Positions 58,203 through 64,000 of a DNA stretch of 64,000 nt are shown piece by piece. The stretch spans positions 248,001-312,000 of the forward strand of contig NZ_JBHUML010000002.1 of NCBI RefSeq assembly GCF_042684865.1. Direction: 5' to 3'. The translations under genes were made by a program, and so were the position numbers. Source of the DNA: Salibacterium lacus. Its GTDB lineage: Bacteria; Bacillota; Bacilli; Bacillales; Marinococcaceae. The notes beneath the pieces were generated by a model. It worked only from the letters and a program-made list of their open reading frames with translations. It ran no database searches and was not told where the DNA came from. Each line of letters starts with the position of its first letter. Within the stretch, counting starts at the first letter, position 1.

Positions 58203-59232
58203 AAGGCGCGGGTGGGCGAAAGAAGCCAGATCTGATTTTTTAATGAAAACCGGCACATTACTCGAGCAGGGTTATCCTCTTGACCAGGCGCTCCAGCTTA
58301 TCTCGTGGGAACAACCATACAATATAAAAGAAAAAGTACTGCAGATGAGTGAAGAACTGCGAACAGGCACCGGTTTTCATGAAGTGCTCCACCGGCACGA
58401 ATTTCCCGCAGATGTGGCGGCGTACGTTTTCTTTTCGGAACAAGGAGGTTTTCTCTCCGACGGACTGAAAGGAGCAGGGGAGCTGTATCAAAAAAGAATA
58501 AAAATCCGGGGTTCGATGCAGAAACTTCTGCGCTATCCTGTTGTGTTAATGTGGATCCTTTTTATGATTGCTGTTGTTATGGTGAATTATTTGTTTCCCT
58601 CATTCCGCCTGCTTTTTCAGTCGCTGGATATGGATTTTCCGGTGCTTACCCGGATGATGCTGCAGCTGTTTCAGTACGCGCCGTATGCTGCGGCCATGCT
58701 GCTGCCACTTATGTTGACGGGTTTCATCTATTACATGCGCCGTTTCCGGCATTTTACACCTCAGCGCCAATACGCCTCTTTGTACCGCCTTCCATGGATA
58801 AGTTCCTACCTGAAACTTTTTCTTACCTATTATTTTTCTCTTCAGTTCAGCAGCATGCTGAAAGGAGGTGTTTCGATATACGAAGTCTGTCTTGTGTTTG
58901 AAAAACAGCACCATTTTCCCTTTTTCCAAATGGAAGGAAGCCGATTGAAACAAAAGCTCAAGGAAGGGAAAACATTGTATACCGCTGTGGAGGAATCCGG
59001 CTGGTACCGCGGTGACATGAAATATGTCATTCAGCACGGCCAGGTTTCCGGGAGATTGGCAGAAGATCTCGCATTTTACGGGGAACGGATGCTTGAAGTC
59101 CTTGAGGAACGGATAAATAAAACGGTAATGATACTGCAGCCGGTCCTGTTTCTGATTATAGGGATGATTATTCTGGGGATGTTCCTGTCCGTGTTTCTTC
59201 CCATGTTTCAATTAATGAGTTCCATGCAGTAA
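58195..59232 (+). CDS. comGB: ComGB, inner-membrane platform protein, 345 aa
   Basis: Type II secretion F-type protein that anchors the pilus machine. Two copies of the T2SF domain (N-terminal LMKTGTLLEQGYPLDQALQL; C-terminal FSSMLKGGVSIYEVCLVFEK) and three membrane helices, the last at the C-terminus (LIIGMIILGMFLSVFLPMFQ). Overlaps comGA. Confidence 0.92.
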   Translation: MFERRGWAKEARSDFLMKTGTLLEQGYPLDQALQLISWEQPYNIKEKVLQMSEELRTGTGFHEVLHRHEFPADVAAYVFFSEQGGFLSDGLKGAGELYQKRIKIRGSMQKLLRYPVVLMWILFMIAVVMVNYLFPSFRLLFQSLDMDFPVLTRMMLQLFQYAPYAAAMLLPLMLTGFIYYMRRFRHFTPQRQYASLYRLPWISSYLKLFLTYYFSLQFSSMLKGGVSIYEVCLVFEKQHHFPFFQMEGSRLKQKLKEGKTLYTAVEESGWYRGDMKYVIQHGQVSGRLAEDLAFYGERMLEVLEERINKTVMILQPVLFLIIGMIILGMFLSVFLPMFQLMSSMQ

Positions 59233-59247
59233 TGTAAAACATTCATT

Positions 59248-59292
59248 AGCAGGGGCCGATTACTCCTGCTGATGATTCACCGGAGTATCGGC
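59248..59292 (+). promoter_or_regulatory. Mutually exclusive hairpins between comGB and the following small ORF
   Basis: AGCAGG (59248) can pair with CCTGCT (59265). Alternatively GCCGAT-T-ACTCC (59255-59266) pairs with GGAGTATCGGC (59282-59292) through 11 pairs and one bulge. The two share bases, so only one can form. There is no T run. It might set the ratio of ATPase/platform to pilin mRNA. Confidence 0.4.
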
Positions 59293-59371
59293 AGCCATCA
59301 TTTTCCGTTCACAGAAGTGAAAATGTGAAAGCCGCTTACTACGGAATCATACAAAGAAAGAAGGAAAAAGA

Positions 59372-59533
59372 ATGCTTCGTTCCCTGACCATCGTTTCTCC
59401 GCTGCCATTTGAATCAAAAATCGTCGAACTGGAGAAACGGCTGCAAGCACTTGAAAGCAATAAGGAAGAAGATATCATGACTCTGCTTCGTGTCCTGAAT
59501 ACCAAAACGACAGAAAGAAGGGGAAATGCATGA
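59372..59533 (+). CDS. Small ORF within the comG operon, 53 aa
   Basis: Starts MLRSLTIVSPLPFESKIVEL, then a coiled-coil-like helix (EKRLQALESNKEED) and a basic tail. GAAGGAAAAAG precedes the ATG. Its stop overlaps the comGC start (ATGA), so it would be coupled to pilin synthesis. No counterpart in the B. subtilis comG operon is known to me. Confidence 0.5.
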   Translation: MLRSLTIVSPLPFESKIVELEKRLQALESNKEEDIMTLLRVLNTKTTERRGNA

Positions 59534-59844
59534 GAAAACATATCCGAAATGAGTCCGCTTTTACAATGATAGAGATGATGGTGGTTCTTCTCATTATAAC
59601 CGTTCTTCTACTCATTGCCGTACCGAATATGGTGAAAAATAACGACGTGGCACAGTCGAAAGGATGTGATGCGACGGTCAATCTCCTGGAAGCCCAGGCA
59701 GGCGCATACAGGGTCGAACATGAAACCCCGGCATCATCGCTTGCTGATTTAAAAGAAGGAGGATACGTGGAAACCATCACATGTCCTGACCAGACGGCGC
59801 TTACGTTGAATGAGGACGGTACTGTGACGAAAGCAGAGCAGTGA
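59530..59844 (+). CDS. comGC: ComGC, major competence pseudopilin, 104 aa
   Basis: Main subunit of the DNA-uptake pilus. Processed by prepilin peptidase before the phenylalanine of SAFTMIEMMVVLLIITVLLL, with the required glutamate at +5. A conserved pair of cysteines (SKGCDA, TITCPDQ) can form the disulfide known in ComGC. Confidence 0.95.
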   Translation: MRKHIRNESAFTMIEMMVVLLIITVLLLIAVPNMVKNNDVAQSKGCDATVNLLEAQAGAYRVEHETPASSLADLKEGGYVETITCPDQTALTLNEDGTVTKAEQ

Positions 59845-60290
59845 AGGATGTCGTATCGGCAGAACAGGGACACACGTTCGTGGAAATGATCCTTGTACTG
59901 GCTGTCCTTTCCATAATGACAGCCGTTCCTGTTCTGCACCTCCATACGATGCATGATAAAAAACAGGTTGACTATTTTCTGGAAGTGCTTGAGGAAGATT
60001 TACGCACGGCTCAGCAGCTGGCCTATGCCGATCAGGAATGGATTTATTTTCAGGATACAAAAGAGTCTTATTACATGAGGAAAGGCTCGTATTGGGAAGC
60101 CCCTCTTCAAACGCGGGAGCTTCCTGAAGGGGTATCGTTCCAGCGCAGTACTATGACATTTGATGATATCGGCTTTAAAAGCAATGGAAACGCAAGAAAG
60201 GCCGGAACAGTGTTTATACAGACTCCGCATACAAGTTATAAACTTGTCGTCCTGGTTGGAAAAGGGAGGGTCTACATTGAACAAAGATGA
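59841..60290 (+). CDS. comGD: ComGD, minor pseudopilin, 149 aa
   Basis: GTG start overlapping the comGC stop. Prepilin start EQGHTFVEMILVLAVLSIM; soluble domain with FLEVLEEDLRTAQQLAYA. The residue before the cleaved site is His-Thr-Phe in place of Gly-Phe, an unusual cleavage context. Confidence 0.88.
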   Translation: MKDVVSAEQGHTFVEMILVLAVLSIMTAVPVLHLHTMHDKKQVDYFLEVLEEDLRTAQQLAYADQEWIYFQDTKESYYMRKGSYWEAPLQTRELPEGVSFQRSTMTFDDIGFKSNGNARKAGTVFIQTPHTSYKLVVLVGKGRVYIEQR

Positions 60291-60600
60291 AAAGGGTTTT
60301 ACTTTAATGGAGGCCGTAACAGCTTTAGCGGTCCTTTCGCTGTTCTCGCTTATTTTCCTTCCGGTTTATCAACGCAGCATGGAGGAACAAAAAACGGTAA
60401 ATGAAGAAAGAACGGCTCTTTATCTTTTGGAAAAAGAGGCGCTTACATCCACTTATTATCGACCGGGTGTCGAGACAGGAGACCGGGAGGGGATGTATAA
60501 ATGGTCCAGGCATTCAACGCCATCCGGCACGAATCTCTGTCTGCAATGGGAGGGAACAAATGGCCGTTTTTATGAAAAATGCCTGTTCTTTCTTTCGTAA
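60277..60600 (+). CDS. comGE: ComGE, minor pseudopilin, 107 aa
   Basis: TTG start behind AAAGGGAGGG, overlapping comGD. Prepilin start EKGFTLMEAVTALAVLSLF. Small extracellular part with two cysteines. Assigned ComGE by order. Confidence 0.8.
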   Translation: MNKDEKGFTLMEAVTALAVLSLFSLIFLPVYQRSMEEQKTVNEERTALYLLEKEALTSTYYRPGVETGDREGMYKWSRHSTPSGTNLCLQWEGTNGRFYEKCLFFLS

Positions 60601-61039
60601 TCAAAGCGGCATGACACTTATTGAAGTGCTTTTATCACTCAGTATCCTGTTCATCTGCTCGGCAGTGATTGTGCAGGTTCTGCCGTTGTGGGAAAAACGG
60701 GAGACCACCTCCAACCAGGAAATACAGATCTTTTTTCAGCAGCTCCAGGAGGATATGAATTATGCTTATGAACTGGAGACAAAAGAAAACGGCCTGATGC
60801 TTAAAGAACACCGAAATGAGCGGCAGTATAGTCTTTCCAACGGGCGGATTATCCGTAGAACAAATGGAACCGGCTACGAAATCGTCCTTCAGAATGTGAA
60901 AGGCTTCTCAGCTGAAGCTGCCCCATACGGAGCCGAGGTATCCGTTGTAGACAGGCAGGGGAGGACGTGGCAGGGGGTTATTGGGAAAAGACCGCTGACA
61001 GAAAAGGAGCATGTGTATTGGGTGAAAAGGGAACCGTAA
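60560..61039 (+). CDS. comGF: ComGF, minor pseudopilin, 159 aa
   Basis: ATG 60560 behind GGGAGGGA, overlapping comGE. Prepilin-like start NQSGMTLIEVLLSLSILFIC; then FFQQLQEDMNYAYELETKEN as in ComGF proteins. The next gene overlaps as TAATG. Confidence 0.85.
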   Translation: MAVFMKNACSFFRNQSGMTLIEVLLSLSILFICSAVIVQVLPLWEKRETTSNQEIQIFFQQLQEDMNYAYELETKENGLMLKEHRNERQYSLSNGRIIRRTNGTGYEIVLQNVKGFSAEAAPYGAEVSVVDRQGRTWQGVIGKRPLTEKEHVYWVKREP

Positions 61040-61374
61040 TGCCGATTCTTCTGATTATCTGTTTTCTGTTTTCGTCTTTATTATTTGTTGAAGCGGCGGT
61101 TTTTGTTAACGAGAAGCAGAGTGTGTCTAAAGAAGAACAGGTGCTTCAGCTGGAATGGCTCCTGCGGAATGGGGAACAAAAGTGGAGAAGCGAAAAAGAA
61201 AATGGGGCGGAAAACGAAAATCAGACGTATCGTTTTCCGGGTGGATATGTAAAATGGCAGGAGGTAGTGCTTTCCGATGCACGTATCCATCTGACATTCA
61301 AGGCGGTTACAGCGGACGGACACGAAAGGACGCGCTCTTATTATATTGAACCGCGCCAAAAAGAAACAGAATAA
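61039..61374 (+). CDS. comGG: ComGG, minor pseudopilin-like protein, 111 aa
   Basis: Single N-terminal hydrophobic segment (MPILLIICFLFSSLLFVEAA) without a prepilin peptidase site, as in other ComGG. Soluble part of mixed charge. AAAAGGGA precedes the start. Last comG gene. Confidence 0.82.
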   Translation: MPILLIICFLFSSLLFVEAAVFVNEKQSVSKEEQVLQLEWLLRNGEQKWRSEKENGAENENQTYRFPGGYVKWQEVVLSDARIHLTFKAVTADGHERTRSYYIEPRQKETE

Positions 61375-61446
61375 AACAGCCGCAGACCGGTTATCCTTAA
61401 AAAGAATATTCATGCATAAAGCACAAAGCAGAAAGGGAGGAAGTCT

Positions 61447-61632
61447 GTGACACCTAACCCATTTTTAAAGTATCTCATCATGGAAGCGGTCGAAGCATTG
61501 GAAACGAGAATCGGCAGTGGAAAAAAAGAGAAAATACGGCATGGTTTCCGGCCGGAGCGTATTGGATTCCGGTGGTTTGGACTTCTTCCGCTTTCGTTTA
61601 AAGTGGCGTGGCAGAAACGGAGAAAACCATAA
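61447..61632 (+). CDS. yqzE: YqzE-like protein, 61 aa
   Basis: GTG start behind AAAGGGAGGAAG. NPFLKYLIMEAVEALETRIG and RIGFRWFGLLPLSFKVAW match the YqzE family, found after comGG in B. subtilis. Function unknown. Confidence 0.85.
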   Translation: MTPNPFLKYLIMEAVEALETRIGSGKKEKIRHGFRPERIGFRWFGLLPLSFKVAWQKRRKP

Positions 61633-61745
61633 GTGCCGTTCACACAAGAGCAGGAAAAACGTTTACAACGATTACATCCCTCGTATATAATATGGTTAGT
61701 TATCATCATCCGAATGTTTTAGGATTCTGACAGGGGGGGAAGAAT

Positions 61746-61985
61746 ATGGACCGCATGTACCGAATGCTTGGGTTTTGGACAGCTGTATTCGCTGTATTGT
61801 TTTTTGTAGGTGATATGTTCAATATGGCCGTGCTGTTTTTTGCTCAAACAGCTTTCTTTGTAGCACTGGGATACATGAAATTGACGGAGCGGATGTACAT
61901 TTACATTTTTGGAGCCTATTTGACATTATTTTTTGTCAGCTTCACGTATTACTCAACCTTTATCATGAATCCGGGCTTTCACTAG
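61746..61985 (+). CDS. yqgY: DUF2626 membrane protein (YqgY-like), 79 aa
   Basis: Three hydrophobic helices with MYRMLGFWTAVFAVLFFVGD and YIFGAYLTLFFVSFTYYSTF. DUF2626 family. GGGGGGAAG precedes the ATG. Confidence 0.85.
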   Translation: MDRMYRMLGFWTAVFAVLFFVGDMFNMAVLFFAQTAFFVALGYMKLTERMYIYIFGAYLTLFFVSFTYYSTFIMNPGFH

Positions 61986-62027
61986 ATACAACGGAGAGGT
62001 CCGGAATGTACATACCGGTAACGAGGA

Positions 62028-62060
62028 GAAGCTGCCCGTGGGATAGGGCAGCTTCTTTTT
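62028..62060 (+). terminator. Terminator after yqgY
   Basis: GAAGCTGCCC pairs perfectly with GGGCAGCTTC around GTGGGATA, then TTTTT. Confidence 0.9.
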
Positions 62061-62147
62061 GAACTATAACGGGTTGTATGAAGCGCCGTGTATTTACGGG
62101 GGGGCAGGACGCTCTGTGCTTTTCTTCTTAACGGTGCCTCCCGGTTG

Positions 62148-62780
62148 TTAAAAACCATTCAGGAACGGGTTGCTGTCCATTTCCGCGCCGATCGTTGTCC
62201 ATGGACCGTGACCGCAGGCAACATAAGTTTCTTCCGGCAGTTCAAGCATTTTATCATGCAGGACATTCAGCAGCTGTGAATGATCTCCCCCCGGCAGATC
62301 CGTCCGGCCAATAGCCCCGGCGAACAGCACGTCGCCGGAAAAAACGGTCTGTACGGGTTCGCAATAAAAGGAAACACTGCCCGGCGAATGTCCGGGGGTT
62401 TCCATTATTTCAAAAGAAAACGGACCGGCTGTAAGAGTGCCTTCTTCTGTGATCAGATGATCCGCTTTTGAAGCAGACACCCCGCCGTTCAGAAAAAGGG
62501 AGGACCCGTTTTTCTCCGGGTCTGTCAGCCAATCCGCTTCTTTTGTATGAACGTATACCGGAATGTCATATGTGTTCCGAACTGAATCAACAGCGCCGAT
62601 ATGGTCAAAATGCGCGTGTGTTAAAAGCACAGCTCGCGGTTGCAGCCCGAGGGAACGGATTTTACCGTGAAGCACCTCTTCATCTCCGCCGGGGTCAAAA
62701 ACAACCGCTTCTCCTTTGTCATTATACAGCAGATAGCAGTTAGTCTGAATGGGTCCTAAAGGTATGGTCTCCCAGTTCAT
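62148..62780 (-). CDS. yqgX: Metallo-beta-lactamase-fold hydrolase (YqgX, glyoxalase II-like), 210 aa
   Basis: Binds two metal ions through THAHFDHIGAVD, HSPGSVSFY and FSGDVLFAGAIGRTDL, with a final CGHGPWT. Probably a hydroxyacylglutathione hydrolase-like or bacillithiol-related thioesterase; substrate not provable here. Start at 62780 is preferred because the earlier ATG at 62795 lies in the ribosome site itself (ATGGAGGATG). Confidence 0.88.
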   Translation of the reverse strand: MNWETIPLGPIQTNCYLLYNDKGEAVVFDPGGDEEVLHGKIRSLGLQPRAVLLTHAHFDHIGAVDSVRNTYDIPVYVHTKEADWLTDPEKNGSSLFLNGGVSASKADHLITEEGTLTAGPFSFEIMETPGHSPGSVSFYCEPVQTVFSGDVLFAGAIGRTDLPGGDHSQLLNVLHDKMLELPEETYVACGHGPWTTIGAEMDSNPFLNGF

Positions 62781-62955
62781 GCTCTCATCCTCCATTTTTA
62801 ATCTTTTATTTGGGGGTATTTTAACATAATTCGGTGGAAAAAAGCTTAAATTAATGGATGCATGTCTTTAGGAAAAAAGGTATAATAAAATCAACATGAA
62901 TGTAGAAATGAGACTTATTCGATACCTCGGTTATCGAACAGAAGGGGGATTTTTC

Positions 62956-63126
62956 ATGGCTTTTGGAATTACCATGCTCGTTGTTGCCATCCTCTGTGGT
63001 GTCGCAACCGTCCGTGAAATAAAAAGAAGGAACTTTTTGGGATTCGGATTCGCCGGATTGTCTCTGCTTGTATTCGGATGGTTCTCCATCATGACAATTT
63101 TTATAAGCGGAGCCCCGTCAAGCTGA
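62956..63126 (+). CDS. yqgW: DUF2759 membrane protein (YqgW-like), 56 aa
   Basis: Two hydrophobic helices (FGITMLVVAILCGVATVREI, LLVFGWFSIMTIFI) with KRRNFLGFGFAG between. AAGGGGG precedes ATG 62956; the frame is open further upstream but without a better start. Confidence 0.8.
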   Translation: MAFGITMLVVAILCGVATVREIKRRNFLGFGFAGLSLLVFGWFSIMTIFISGAPSS

Positions 63127-63166
63127 CTGATGGACAAAGGCTGGTATATTAAACTTTTGAAGAACA

Positions 63167-63211
63167 ACAAAACGCTTCCGGTTATCATTTCAGATAATTG
63201 GAAGCGTTTTG
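63167..63211. terminator. Terminator between yqgW-like gene and yqhG
   Basis: AAAACGCTTCC pairs with GGAAGCGTTTT around a structured loop (GGTTATCATTTCAGATAATT), A/T tracts on both sides. Confidence 0.85.
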
Positions 63212-63254
63212 TTTGTTCTGCCCATGCGGGGATTGATATCCATCTTTATAGGGA

Positions 63255-64000
63255 CTAAAAGGAGGATTGGGACAAATAAAACAGACCGCTGTTGCTGATA
63301 TCTATGTGCACCGATGGATGATACCTGCTGCGTATATCGTCTTTTTCCTTTTCATAATCCTCCCAGGTAGAGGATACAGCTTGATTGTAGGCATGAAGCA
63401 GCGCCAGCTCTTCAAGCATCTTTTTTTCCGCTTTTTCGGCCCAGTCATCAGGGTGATCATCGACAAAGCGGCGTGCTTCATTCTTAATCCGCCGGAGGCC
63501 GCTTTCCACCTGAATAAGCGAAGCCATCGGAAAGGAGTGATCTGCAATGATAGGTTCAAGACTTAGCGGCTGCAGGTTTTCCATCATATTATAAACGAGC
63601 TGCCCGTGTATGAGCTGCAATCCGTAAGACATGATTTTATCTTTGCGTTGGTGGGAAACAAAGGAGAATTTTACATTAACAACGAGCCAGGGGTAAAGGG
63701 GAGCCGGAGTCTGCTGCGTTTCGTGATGTTCATAGAGTAGACACCATATCCCTTTGCTTCGGGCGGATTCAAAAATTTGATGCAGCCTCGGCGTCCCGAC
63801 GTGCAGCCATTCTCCTTTTTCCGAGCGTTCTTTTGGTTGTTCCGTGAAAAACGTGAGCGTCATCGGTTCCGGTGTTCCTCCTGTTTTTTTAACGTAATGC
63901 CAGTAAAAAGGCCGGTTCATCAACTCCCGGTCCAGCGCTTCTGTCAATTTGATCTGGATGGAGTGATTGGAGCGGTGCAGAATAGAAGCCCCGTTCGTTT
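63255..64000 (-). CDS. yqhG: YqhG-family protein, C-terminal part (N-terminus beyond window)
   Basis: RELMNRPFYWHYVKKTGGTP, EPMTLTF, then PWLVVNVKFSFVSHQRKDKI match YqhG proteins of Bacilli, of unknown function. The frame is open without stop to the window end (reading ASILHRSNHSIQIKL before the conserved part), so the true start lies outside; the TTG at 63947 is not the start. In B. subtilis yqhG also lies near comG and the gcv genes. Confidence 0.85.
   Translation of the reverse strand, partial: TNGASILHRSNHSIQIKLTEALDRELMNRPFYWHYVKKTGGTPEPMTLTFFTEQPKERSEKGEWLHVGTPRLHQIFESARSKGIWCLLYEHHETQQTPAPLYPWLVVNVKFSFVSHQRKDKIMSYGLQLIHGQLVYNMMENLQPLSLEPIIADHSFPMASLIQVESGLRRIKNEARRFVDDHPDDWAEKAEKKMLEELALLHAYNQAVSSTWEDYEKEKDDIRSRYHPSVHIDISNSGLFYLSQSSF

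Noticed and set aside
1..64000. CRISPR array, rRNA operon, insertion sequence with transposase
   Set aside because: No regularly spaced repeats, rRNA sequence or transposase motif was seen on reading through the window.

Overview
The window joins two unlike pieces of one Bacillaceae chromosome. Positions 1 to about 32.5 kb are most of a siphovirus prophage. From about 32.8 kb to the end is host core genome with the gene order of the Bacillus subtilis yqfX-ispG-yqfZ-sodA-yqgE-pbpA-rpmG-yqgN-gluP-yqgQ-glcK-yqgV-comG-yqzE-yqgY-yqgX-yqhG region. The complete comG operon, a SpoVAF/GerA-type spore protein and the tRNA sequences place the host among spore-forming, competence-gene-carrying Bacillales. 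An alkaliphilic or halophilic Bacillaceae genus is plausible, but genus cannot be decided from the sequence alone.

Prophage, all on the + strand. Early/middle block (1-9.8 kb): end of a DnaB-type helicase, many small coupled ORFs, two proteins built on repeated helix-turn-helix-like units, an HNH protein, an adenine-type DNA methyltransferase, SSB, a dCMP deaminase gene invaded by an HNH-AP2 homing endonuclease, a dimeric dUTPase, a DUF1064 nuclease-like protein, a DUF1599 protein and a RinA/ArpU-like late activator. The late switch lies at 9.77-10.04 kb: an 11-bp tandem repeat, a perfect -10 box, and a structured leader containing a terminator. Late block: TerS, TerL, SPP1-type portal, gp7-like minor head protein, a head fibre, GP20 scaffold, major capsid, connectors, a gp10-like gene split by a group I intron, DUF3168, major tail protein, tail chaperones (probably frameshifted), 1393-residue tape measure, hub, fibre proteins, a YiiX-like papain-fold protein, XhlA, amidase and holin. 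Integrase and lysogeny control must lie left of the window.

The strongest unusual finds are genes-in-pieces events in the phage. (1) A 982-nt group I intron at 19787-20768 interrupts a tail-completion gene. Both splice sites can be read to the base, and the intron carries an endonuclease-like ORF with a non-ATG start. (2) An HNH-AP2 endonuclease gene is fused in frame to a deaminase. A truncated N-terminal deaminase remnant sits just upstream and breaks off exactly before the catalytic HAE motif.

Host region. Noteworthy points are: a DUF1385 membrane protein running in frame into a YqgV thiamine-binding domain that also has its own perfect Shine-Dalgarno; PhoP-box-like repeats before a Na/phosphate cotransporter; an inverted-repeat-bounded interspersed element with two undetermined bases; a five-tRNA cluster; and an extra small ORF plus alternative hairpins between comGB and comGC. 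Housekeeping genes include ispG (isoprenoids), sodA (superoxide), pbpA (wall elongation), glcK, aspA, yqgN and rpmG.
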